Assembly: GCF_032452875.1 (NCBI RefSeq)
Contig: NC_083869.1
Coordinates: forward strand, 122,084,001-122,148,000
Direction: 5' to 3'
DNA: 64,000 nucleotides
Origin: Bos javanicus
Taxonomy: Eukaryota > Chordata > Mammalia > Artiodactyla > Bovidae
Positions 54,125 to 64,000 of this stretch are shown here, piece after piece (position 1 is the first letter of the stretch; each line of letters opens with the position of its first letter). Both the position numbers and the translations under genes were made by a program. Below the pieces are notes generated by a model, which was given only the letters and a program-made list of their open reading frames with translations, was not told the origin of the DNA and did no database searches.

Positions 54125-55915
54125 GCAAGGACCCAAGGATAGCAGAGATGGCAAGTCTCCTACATCTTGGTGGCAAAGAAATTGATCTCCACCCAGAAGT
54201 GAACTCGCTGTGTGACCTGGACAGTATTCTCCCTTTCCTCTTGCTGCCAAGTGGCCTGGTATAGCAGAGGAGTTAATCTTATGGGCTTGAAATCAGCCTG
54301 GTTTATTGCTCATTACCTGTGGCACTGTGGGCAAATTACCTGACAGCTCTGAGTCTCAGTTTGCTCATCTGAAAAATGAGGGGCAGTGACCTCAAGGGGC
54401 AACGATGAGGATCAAGTGAGATAATGTACATAAGTGCTTCACGATTGCTGTTGGTGTTTGTGTTTGCCTTTCTGTCCCTATGAACTGTCTTCACCAGATT
54501 ATGATGGCTTGAAGACAGGGACCGCATATTCTGCATTTCTGGGTCTCTGGTAATGCCCTCTAGGGTAAGACTTGGCACAGAATTTGCTTCAGGGAGTATT
54601 TGTAGAATAAGTAAGTAAAGGATGCCATAGCTAAGATATGTGAGATCTAGGATACAGATCAAGGTCTGTCTGCTCTACAACCTGTTTGGGATCCAGAAGA
54701 GAAAAATCAATAGGACAGAACTGACAGCCCAGAAACAAAACTCAGAAAAAAACATTTCACATACCACCAAGCCCTGAAAATCAAGTTTTTGTAGAACAGC
54801 TGGTATCGAGACAACAGATAGCAATATGGAAAATAAAATGTATTTATAACCTCACTTCTAACCAACACAAATGTGACATGATTTAAAGAGTCAAATATAT
54901 GTTTTTAAACAATCCATAAAATATATTAAAAATATAGAGTCAATTAAGTGTCATATATTTGGGGGAAGGTGATGCTTTAAGCTTGGATGTGACAAAAGAG
55001 ATCATAGTGTGAACATTCAGATTTGATGGCATCTGATTTATAAATTATGCACACTCATACACTCAGAACTCGTTCTTTCTAGGAATCAGGAGACCTGTGA
55101 AGGGGAGCTGACGTGCAAATTAGCTAATGTGGCAATGTGACTTGAATAAGCCTGCCCTCTCAGGTTTAGAGTCAACTGTGAAACCCAAGAAGCAGTATAA
55201 TGCAAAGATTAAGATCGATTGAACTCCATCTCTGGTCAAATTACTTTACCTCTCGGATCCTCTATTTTCTCATCTGTAAAGTGGAAATAATATTAGGATA
55301 GGACCCTAGGGCTGTTTTGAGGATTAAATGAGACAATCCAAACCAGGCTCTTAACTTAAACCTGTTGGTTTAAATTACTGGGATTTGAGGACCATTTCTG
55401 GGGCATAACCTGGCCTCTAAAGGCACACTTTACCTTAGTATAAGCAGGTCCTCTGCAGATGGCTCTGACCGCCCTGCCTTCCTCTGCAGGCTGGGACCTG
55501 CGGGTGCAGAGGTCAGGTGAATACATGACCCTCCACACAGCCTGCCTGACCATCTGCATATTTTTTCTGGAACATCACTGTGGACAAGGGAACAAGTCTG
55601 GTACTCTGAACTCAGAATGGAATTGGAATATAAGGGGAATTACTGGGGTTAGGTCCTGTTAGATCCTGGAGTGGCCATGTGGAGATATGCCAAGGTACTT
55701 CAGATAGTCTTTGTTAAAGGTCATGAAGCTTCATGAAGCTTCTTGCCTTAAATATACCAAAGCCATCTGGTTTGTAGCAAGTCTAGAATCAAAGAAAGAT
55801 AAGTCAGACCCAATGTTTCCATGATTCCCACAGAGGGGTTTATGAATATTTATGGAAACAAGAATGATTATCCTACCAATGCTAGTATGACTCAGACATC
55901 ACTGAGAAAGAAAGC
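54125..55915. other. Intergenic, no gene seen
   Basis: MIRs at about 54265-54450 and 55180-55350 ('ctcatctgtaaagtggaaat'). The remainder is AT-rich and unassigned. Confidence 0.5.
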
Positions 55916-55920
55916 TAAAT

Positions 55921-56795
55921 GACTTATTTTTTTTTAATTGAAGTACAGTTGATTTACAATGTTGTGCCAATCTGTGCTGTACAGCAAAGTGACTTAGTTA
56001 TACACATTTACACATTCTTTTCCCATTATGGTTTACCCTGGGAGGTTGGAGGCAGTTCCCAGTGCTGTACAGTAGGACCTTGTTGTTCACCCATTCTAAA
56101 CGTGATGGTTTGCATCTCCCAAGCCCAAACTCCCAGTGCAGCCCTCCCCACACCCTGCCTTGGCAACCACGAGTTTGATCTCTGTGTCTGTGAGTCTGCT
56201 TCTGTTTTGTCACTCGGTTCATTTGCGCCCTCTTTTAGATTTTAGATCCCACATATAAGTGATATTGTGTGGTATTTGTCTTTGTCTTTCTGACTTACTC
56301 TTTTTTTAGTATGATCATCTCTAGTTGCATCCTTGTTGCTGCAAATGGCATTATTTCATTCTTTTTATGGCTGAGTAGTATTCCATATCGGAGAAGGCAA
56401 TGGCACCCCACTCCAGTACTCTTGCCTGGAAAATCCCATGGACGGAGGAGCCTGGTAGGCTGCAGTCCGTGGGGTCTCTAGGAGTCGGACACGACTGAGC
56501 GACTTGACTTTCACTTTTCACTTTCATGCACTGGAGAAGGAAATGGCAACCCACTCCAGTGTTCTTGCCTGGAGAATCCCAGGGACGGGGAGCCTGGTTG
56601 GCTGCTGTCTGTGTGGTCACACAGAGTCGGACACGACTGAAGCGACTTAGCAGCAGCAGCAGCAGTATTCCATATATATGTACCGACTCTTCTGTATCCA
56701 TTCGTCTGCTGACGGACATTTAGATTTCTTCCATGTCTTGGCTGTTGTGAAGAGTACTGCTGTGAACATAGGGCTGCATGTATCTTTCTCAACAT
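55921..56795 (-). mobile_element. L1 3' end with nested Bov-tA2
   Basis: Starts in a T-run ('ttttttttaattgaagtaca') and continues 'ctgtgctgtacagcaaagtg' and 'ggctgagtagtattccatat'. Reverse orientation. Confidence 0.88.
56389..56663 (-). mobile_element. Bov-tA2 SINE inside L1
   Basis: Flanked by 'agtattccatat' at 56377-56388 and 56664-56675. Ends in a (CAG)n run. Confidence 0.93.
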
Positions 56796-56814
56796 AGTTT
56801 CACTATTTCTTATA

Positions 56815-57110
56815 GTCCTTGTAACAACCCTGTGAAGCGCTGATTACCATCTGTATTGTACAGATGAAGAATCAGAGGCTCTCAAATATATGTATATATA
56901 TGTGTGTGTGTATTTTTTTTTTCAGTTCCCAAGCTTCTCAGAAGTGGCATGATTCAAACATGGGTCTGTCTGCTTCCAGAGCCCAGGCATTTCCCACTAC
57001 TAGTTAACTCACTGAATATTCACAACATTGCAGAGTGAAAATTATGATGTTGGCTTTACAGATGGAAGCCTGAAGGTCAGAGAGGAGCAGGCCCTCACCC
57101 ACCTGGCTTC
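56815..57110 (-). mobile_element. MIR pieces and TATG/TG microsatellite
   Basis: Reverse MIR at 56815-56880 and 57000-57080, around a (TA/TG)n run near 56885-56915. Confidence 0.55.
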
Positions 57111-57209
57111 CAGAACTCGCCGAAGTCATCTCAAGGACAACCTCAGATCTGGGTCTGATGAAGATCATGGCAAACAGTCAATCTTGGGGGACTAAAATGG
57201 CATTCTGTC

Positions 57210-57400
57210 CTTGCCAGTCTCTCCTTCCCAACACCCACCTGACCGCAGAAGACTCTCCAGTCCCACTTAGCCCGCTTATCACATCCTTCTCTGTTCCAAA
57301 CCTTTGCAGAAGTTTCCTGCTGCCTGAAACCCTTCCCCTCCAGCCTCCTAAGCTAATGTTCATCTCCAGTGTCCAACTCACATGGCTCTGGGTGGTAGTC
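57210..57400 (+). mobile_element. L2-like fragment
   Basis: Pyrimidine-rich L2-type text ('ccaaacctttgcagaagttt'). Confidence 0.4.
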
Positions 57401-57479
57401 ATTAGAGTGAGCCATCAGCCATTCCCAATTCTCCTCTTATAATTGGTGAAATTATACTTCCCCACAGAATCAATCCATT

Positions 57480-57805
57480 TAAGCTAAGTTGCGCCACAAT
57501 AAAAAATCATCCCCAAATCATACAAGTTCATAAACATAAAGATTTGTTTCTTGTTCATCTTATGTTCCCATCATGGGTCAGCTCTGGGTCTGTCCCATCA
57601 ATCCAGGATTCATGCTGAAGGAGCAGGCACGTTTCTACTCAAAGATCAGTAGCCAAAACAAATCTCATGGTTAAGCTGGATGTCAGTGGGGAGAAGATCC
57701 CGATCCTTCCACAGAGCAAGACAGCAAATATTTTGGCAATAATGCAGTCCATCACAGCCTCCATTGCTTTGAAATTAGGCCATGTGCTTTGCTTTGGCTA
57801 TTGAC
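57480..57805. mobile_element. Unnamed old repeat (MER-like)
   Basis: 'gatttgtttcttgttcatct' and 'catcatgggtcagctctggg' recall a common mammalian LTR/DNA repeat. I cannot name it. Confidence 0.4.
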
Positions 57806-58797
57806 CTATATGCAGGTCAGGAAGCAACAGTTAGAACTAGACATGGAACAACAGACTGGTTCCAAATAGGAAAAGGAGTACGTCAAGGATGTATACTGTC
57901 ACCCTGCTTATTTAACTTATATGCAGAGTACATCATGAGAAATGCTGGGCTGGAAGAAGCACAAGCTGGAATCAAGATTGCTGGGAGAAATATCAATAAC
58001 CTCAGATATGCAGATGACACCACCCTTATGGCAGAAAGTGAAGAGGAACTAAAAAGCCTCTTGATGAAGGTGAAAGAGGAGAGTGAAAAAGTTGGCTTAA
58101 AACTCAACATTCAGAAAACAAAGATCATGGCATCTGGTCCCATCACTTCATGGGAAATAGATGGGGAAACAGTGAAAACAGTGTCAGACTTTATTTTTGG
58201 GGCTCCAAAGTCACTGCAGATAGTGACTGCAGCCATGAAGTTAAAAGACGGTTACTCCTTGGAAGGAAAGTTATGACCAACCTAGATAGCATATTCAAAA
58301 GCAGAGACATTACTTTGCCAACAAAGGTCCATCTAGTCAAGGCTATGGTTTTTCCAGTGGTCATGTATGGATGTGAGAGTTGGACTGTGAAGAAAGCTGA
58401 GCACCGAAGAATTGATGCTTTTGAACTGTGGTGTTGGAGAAGACTCTTGAGAGTCCCTTGGATTGCAAGGCGATTCAACCAGTCCATTCTGAAGGAGATC
58501 AGCCTTGGGATTTCTTTGGAAGGAATGATACTAAAGCTGAAACTCCAGTACTTTGGCCACCTCATCTGAAGAGTTGACTCATTGGAAAAGACTGATGCTG
58601 GGAGGGATTGAGAGCAGGAGGAGAAGGGGACGACAGAGAATGAGATGGCTGGATGGCATCACTGACTCGATGGACGTGAGTCTGAGTGAACTCCGGGAGT
58701 TGGTGATGGACAGGGAGGTCTGGCGTGCTGTGATTCATGGGGTCGCAAAGAGTCGGACACGACTGAGTGACTGAACTGAACTGAACTGAACTGAATG
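57806..58797 (+). mobile_element. BovB LINE fragment 9
   Basis: 5'-truncated BovB. The frame from about 57806 keeps GVRQGCILSPCLFNLY and NLRYADDTTLMA. It then shifts frame at about 58195 ('tttttggggctcc') and continues in another frame to 58569. Ends in repeated 'ctgaa' units. Confidence 0.93.
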
Positions 58798-58799
58798 AC

Positions 58800-59260
58800 A
58801 TGTGAGCTAAAGTGATATGTTACTGGCTTTAAGAGCCAGTACAAATCACCATCTTTTCTTCTGTATGAGCAATCAGCAGACGGTGACTACTCTACAACCT
58901 AGGTGCCAAAGTGAGAACTGTGCAGAACGGAGACCCCAGCCAACTCTTCCTGGACATACAGTTTGAGGAGAAAGCAACCTTATCCTTTAAGTACTGAGGT
59001 TTGAGGATTGTTACTGCAGCCTAAGCTAGACTGTTCATCTCCATACACACCTCCTTTGATTTCACTGTGCTGACAGAGGATGGTGGGGGATGCTCAGAAC
59101 TGGACCCAGGGATTGACCAGTCAGAAAGCTGCTGATTTTTAAAGGGGACTAAAACACCACAGAACATGTGACAGTTAAGCGCATGGTATTTGCAGAATTA
59201 CTATGCAGGAGTGTACAACATGTAATTCATTCGTTCATTCATATATTAATCAATTGACCA
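58800..59260. other. Intergenic, no gene seen
   Basis: Unassigned; no coding or repeat signal I can name. Confidence 0.4.
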
Positions 59261-59261
59261 T

Positions 59262-59463
59262 ATGAAGCTGCTCAGTCGTGTATGACTTTTTGCGAGCCCA
59301 TGGACTGTAACCTACCAGGCTCCTCTGTCCATGGGATTTTACAGGCAAGAGTACTGGAATGGGTTGCCACTTCTTTCTCCAGGGGATCTTCCCAACCCAG
59401 GGATCAAACCCAGGTCTCCTGCATTGCAGGCAGATGCTTTACCGTCTGAGCCATCAGGGAAGC
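59262..59463 (+). mobile_element. Bov-tA SINE
   Basis: 'gaagctgctcagtcgtgtat' to 'gagccatcagggaagc'. Confidence 0.9.
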
Positions 59464-59627
59464 ATATCTTAATCAGTTAATTCAACAAATATTTATCAAG
59501 CACTTACTATGGGCCTGAAACAGTGTAGGCACTGAGGATACAGCAGTGAACAAACCAAAGTCTCCTCCTTCACGGGACTCTCATTGGAACGGTTGGAAAA
59601 GATGCATTGTTAAGTTACTTAGGAGAG

Positions 59628-59818
59628 GGGCATACTTGATGGCTCAGACTGTAAAGAATCCACCTGCAGTGCAGGAGACCTGGGTTTGATCCCTGGGTTG
59701 GGAAGATCTCCTGGAGGAGGGAATGGCAACCCACCTGGAGAATTCCATGGACAGAGGAGCCTGGTGGGCTACCGTCTAAGGGGTAGCGAAGAGTCGGACA
59801 CAGCTGAGCGACTAATAC
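59628..59818 (-). mobile_element. Bov-tA SINE
   Basis: 'gatggctcagactgtaaaga' to 'acacagctgagcgactaata'. Confidence 0.9.
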
Positions 59819-60164
59819 AAACACAAGCGTCCTCAACATGGGTAAAGACAAGGCTTTTCCTCTGCAGAAGCAAGTGTAGGGAGGACCTGAAGAGAGAGAA
59901 AGCTGTGGGGAACCCCAGAGAGGGTGGAGAACCAGGGCATCTGGTGTCACAGATTCTCTTTACACTACATACCCAGGGAGTAGCAACGAAGGGGCAATAT
60001 GGACCAGATCTTCAGCATTTTTCAAAATCCTCTTGACAAACCAAAACTTTAAAGAAAAAAAAACAAAACCAATTGTCTAGTAAGCAAATGAAACAGTGCC
60101 CAACATCACTGGTCATCAAGAAACTGTAAAATAAGGTCACGTGATATCACTACATTCCTGCTTC

Positions 60165-60480
60165 ATTTCATATTTCAAATATGAAATATCAGCTCAAGGA
60201 GCAAGCACTTCCTCAGAGAAGCTGTCCATCCCCTTCCGGGCAGCTTGGATCTTCTTGTCATGAAAAGTCATAGCTCTGGCTACTTTCCACCATAGGCCTT
60301 GACACATTTACAACTCCACATGTGTTTATGTGGCTGTTGGGTTTATGTCCTTCTCCTCCACTGGATTACCAGGCATGATAATTATCAGACATCACTGTAG
60401 GCATGATGTCTGCTGCTGACCAGTGTGTCCTCGGCGCCGGAACAAGGCCGGCAGGCACAGGATAGGCGCACAATACATAG
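60165..60480 (+). mobile_element. L2 3'-end-like fragment
   Basis: 'ttcctcagagaagctgtcca' and 'actggattaccaggcatgat'. Weak. Confidence 0.45.
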
Positions 60481-60999
60481 TTGGTGAATGAATGGATGGA
60501 TGAAAGGAGTGAGTGAGTGAATGAATGAGGAAGGCACTCTCATTGCCATTTTACAGGTGAGAAACTGTGTCTCCAGTTCTTCAAGAAATGTGTCTAAAAT
60601 CACCTTACTCACCTGTACGCATTACACACCTCAGGGTTCATGTCCTCCCAGAGAGTGGATCAGTTGTCCTGCCTCATTATTGAATGTCCTGAAGACTCTT
60701 AGCTGGGTGGAGGCATCTTACTCAGACTGTGATCGGTGATCTTAAGCATTCTTAGAAAAGTCTGAACAGTACAGTAAGATGAGGTCAGGGCTCAGGCAGG
60801 CCTGTCTCCAGGCATTAGTTAAGATCTTAGGATTCAACTCAGAGAGGAGACTTACCCCACATACATTCTGGCTTACTGCCTGAGGAGAGGTGGTACATGA
60901 GGCCGTGGAGTCCTTCCCTCTTTCTCTGGGCAGCCAGTGGCATGGTGTAGCCTCGTATCAGAGGGGGACATTCACACATTCACAAACACAATTTTAGTA

Positions 61000-61540
61000 C
61001 CTGCTCCCACATGTGTATATACCCAAGAAATATGAAAACAAGTATTTAAACAATACTGTACATGAATGCTCATAGCAAAATTACTCATAATAGTTTAAAA
61101 GTGGAAACAATCCAAATATTCATAAATAAAATGTGGTATATCCATACGCTGGAATATCTATCATTCAGCTGTAAAGAGAAGTGAGGTACTGATATATGCC
61201 ACATCATGGATGAACCTCAACAACATTATGCTAAAGTGAAAGAAGCTACACACAAAAGGTTGCATATTTTATTTCTACAAAATGTCCAGAATAGATAAAT
61301 TCATAGAGACAAAGAGCAGATTAGTGGTTACCAAGGGCTGAGGGGAGGAGGGAATAGGGAGTGACTGCTTAATGGAGACAGGATTTCCTTTGGGGAAAAT
61401 GAAAGTATTTTGGAACTAAATAAAGGTGATGATTGCACAACCTTGTGGATGTATGAAATGTCACTGAAACAAATACCTTAAAATTGTTTATTTCCTGTTA
61501 TATTAATTTTACCTCAATTTAAAAATTTTAAGTATCTAAA
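61000..61540 (+). mobile_element. Old L1 3' UTR
   Basis: 'gtgtatatacccaagaaata', 'tcatggatgaacctcaacaa', 'tagtggttaccaagggctga'. Confidence 0.75.
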
Positions 61541-61639
61541 ATCCGACCATGGCTGTTATTAAGGAACATGCAATGAATTAATATATTCAAAGCATTTAGA
61601 AAAGTCCTCGTTTTATATTATATACTCAATAAGTGATTA

Positions 61640-61815
61640 TTATTATTAACTACTTAATTTTCTATCCATTTTAGAGATGGAGAGACTGAGGCAAAGAATG
61701 ATGAGGTGACTTCCCCAAACTTGACACAGCTAAAAAATGGACAAGCCTGGATGAAAATCCAGTCTTGCCTGGCTCCAGAGCCCAGCTCTTTCTGTAACAC
61801 AAACCTGTGACTCCC
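61640..61815 (-). mobile_element. MIR SINE
   Basis: 'ccattttagagatggagaga' and 'gaggtgacttccccaaactt'. Confidence 0.6.
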
Positions 61816-62440
61816 TGAAGGTTGCTATAGCAACCAAAGTTCCATCCAGAAAACAAAAGCCACTCTAGGAATTTCAAGCAGAAAGGAATTTAACACAGAG
61901 AATTAGGTGTTTGCAAAGAGGGAATCAGGAGTAAAGACAGGAGATGCCACCAGCTTCTAGGGTCAAGAGTCACTGCATAGCTAGATATGAAGAGTTAGAA
62001 TGTTAGTGCTGGTACCTGGAGTCAAGAACTACAGGCCATCCTGGCCCATGATGCAGTCAGCGCTGCCCCTGCTGACCCGAGGCGGGAGACTGACAGGGGG
62101 ATGGAGTCATCCAGTAGCTGTAAAAACTCACCTGCAGAAACTCAGACATCTATCCTGGCTACCAATGGAAGAAGGATGGATTCCACCCTTTTCCACCTTC
62201 CAAATATCATGTGAGCATATTTCTTCAAACACTCTGAATTGTACTCATAATCTTGCCGGTAGAAGAGTCTGGAACGTCTAGCTCCTGAGCTTAGAGACCA
62301 GGAACCCAGCAAGAGCACAGAATGGGGTGGTGTGGCTGCCAGGTGCCAACAGTCAAGTTCACGCACAGATTCCAAGGCCAGGCTCACTCTGTGACCACCC
62401 CTGAGATAGGCACATTAGTAAGTATCCTTTTACTCTTTCA
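61816..62440. other. Intergenic, no gene seen
   Basis: Unassigned. Confidence 0.4.
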
Positions 62441-62444
62441 ACTA

Positions 62445-63130
62445 CTGCTGGGATTCACTGAGGGCCTACTGTGTGCCAGGCCCTGTGCTGAGCCCTGGGA
62501 GTATAGTGGTGAAAGGGCCCAAGTGCCTGAAAAGGTTCCATGTTCTGTGGCCAAGGGAAGGGGGGACTCCCTCTGGGAGACTGACATGGTCAGGCATTGT
62601 CAGTCTAGCCAGCAGAGGAGTCTTCTGTCGAAGGAAATTCATCCACTCAACAGATATTCATGGAACATCTACTATATACAGACTGTGTGAGGTACTGGGG
62701 ACACAGTGGTGAATACAACGGCATGCATGTCCATGTGCTTTTCTCTATTCACCCCCAGGAAGAATCATCCAGTCTAGCAACCGCACATGTATCTTTCATA
62801 AGTCATTGGCTTCAGCCCTGGCCTCTCTCCTAAGCTTAAGACTCACATCTATTAATAACTGCTGGCTTGGCCTCATCATCATAACAATAACACATATAAT
62901 ACATACTTGTCCCAAGCACCGCACATAAATTCACTCATTTCAATCCTCATTAATCCTATGAAATGAGTACCGTAATTACTCTTCATTTTACAGATGATAA
63001 AAGTAAGGGATTGTTTTAAAGTAGACTAAAGTAACTTGGCCTTACAGTTATTAAATGGTCAGAGACCCAACCCAGCCAGGCTGGCTCCGGAGCCCTTGCT
63101 CCCAACACCTGAACTACTCAGTCTCTCAAC
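62445..63130 (-). mobile_element. MIR pieces
   Basis: 'gggcctactgtgtgccaggc' (62460), 'gaacatctactatatacaga' (62665) and 'ttcattttacagatgataaa' (62981), all in reverse MIR order. Confidence 0.65.
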
Positions 63131-63404
63131 AGCTCCCCTTGGATGTTCTAACATCCCACACGGAAACGTGATGTCCTCTCCTCTCTGAATCCAACTCCAG
63201 TCGTCCACACTGCGATAGATGCCATTCACCCGGCTGGTCAGGTCAAAAGCCGGGACTCATCTTTGATTCTTCTCTTTTATTCACACCCTCTTGTCTAACC
63301 TATCAGCAATTTCTATTGACTTTTCCTCCAAAACATTGCCCAGCTCAGCTCACATTACACCATCTCCTTTGCTGTCACCCTAGTTAGCCACCTCCTTCCC
63401 TGAC

Positions 63405-63530
63405 TTGGAGAAGGAAATGGCAACCCGCTCCAGTATTCTTGCCTAGAGAATCCTGTGGACAGAGGAGCCTGGTGGGCTGCTGTCCATAGGGTCGCACAGA
63501 GTTGGACATGACTGAAGCGACTTAGCATGC
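63405..63530 (-). mobile_element. Bov-tA SINE monomer
   Basis: 'ggagaaggaaatggcaaccc' to 'gaagcgacttagcatgcatg'. Confidence 0.88.
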
Positions 63531-63643
63531 ATGCATGCGTGTATTCCCTGACCACTCTGGTCATCTCCCGGATGGCCACCCTGCTCCGACTCTGACCTTC
63601 TTCCACCCCTTAAATCCTGCTGTCTTTTAAAACATAAACCAGG

Positions 63644-63837
63644 AACTTCCCTGGTGGTCCAGTGGCTAAGACTCTGTACTCCCAGTGCAGGGGGCCTGGG
63701 TTCAATCCCTAGTCAAGGAGCTAGATCCCACATGCCGCAACTAAGAGTTTGCATGCCACAACTAAAGATCCCATGTGCCTCAACTGAGACCTGGTACGGC
63801 CAAATAAATAAATAAAAATAAATATTTTTAAAAATAA
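63644..63837 (+). mobile_element. CHR-type SINE
   Basis: 'aacttccctggtggtccagt' to 'tacggccaaataaataaata'. Confidence 0.88.
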
Positions 63838-64000
63838 AACAAACTAGTCACATAATACCCTGCTTAAGGGCTTCTGATTTTAGGTACAGAAATGTGATTA
63901 AATATATGAATTAAATCATTTAAATGTGATTTTATTTTCATACTTTAGCATGATCTCCAAGGCCCCACAGATGCAACCAAGCCTATGTCATCCCCTCCCC

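Larger units (their letters stand above)
63140..64000 (+). mobile_element. L2 fragment with two SINE insertions
   Basis: L2-like text at 63140-63404, 63531-63643 and 63838-64000 ('ataccctgcttaagggcttc', 'tagcatgatctccaaggccc'). It continues past the window end. Confidence 0.6.

Noticed and set aside
1..64000. CRISPR arrays, operons, tRNA or rRNA genes
   Set aside because: None seen. tRNA-like segments are SINE heads, and the window is mammalian nuclear DNA.

Overview
The window is nuclear DNA from a ruminant, most likely a bovid. This rests on nine BovB (RTE) LINE fragments, about 20 Bov-tA type SINE insertions, about ten CHR type SINEs and bovine-type L1 3' ends. Older mammalian repeats (MIR, L2, MLT1, Tigger, hAT) lie beneath them. 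I cannot tell cattle, bison, sheep and goat apart by reading alone. There is no operon, CRISPR array or recognisable RNA gene.

The only protein-coding gene I can support is on the minus strand between about 35.1 and 21.15 kb. It is a paralogue of ornithine decarboxylase (ODC) with a reading frame spliced from nine coding exons. Eight of the nine have phases that match ODC1, all splice sites are GT/AG, and the joined frame (1311 nt, 436 aa plus stop) has no stop or frameshift. The PLP lysine, the catalytic cysteine and most active-site residues are present. Two cofactor-contact positions are changed (ODC R154 to Trp, ODC G235 to Arg), and the C-terminal degradation tail of ODC is absent. It resembles the mammalian ODC-like / leucine decarboxylase (Gm853-type) group more than ODC1 or AZIN2.

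A second, partial copy of the same gene lies on the same strand at about 53.0-50.8 kb. It keeps the equivalents of coding exon 2, the start of exon 3 and exon 8. It has a ruined splice acceptor, two in-frame stops and lacks everything in between. A matching non-coding block upstream of both copies (36.43-36.70 and 53.85-54.12 kb) shows that the duplication carried 5' flanking DNA as well.

Layout: 0-9 kb, L1-dense with nested SINEs; 9.4-10.8 kb, BovB on the minus strand; 11.1-12.1 kb, a Tigger element; 12.7-13.8 kb, a SINE cluster; 14-18.2 kb, L2 interrupted by a BovB copy with a 289-aa reverse transcriptase frame; 18.2-18.7 kb, a TGGA tandem array; 20.3-20.7 kb, a hAT element; 21.15-35.1 kb, the ODC-like gene, whose introns hold two long BovB copies, a solo endogenous retrovirus LTR and several SINEs; 36-50 kb, intergenic DNA full of repeats; 50.8-54.1 kb, the pseudogene copy; 54-64 kb, more L1, BovB, MIR and L2.
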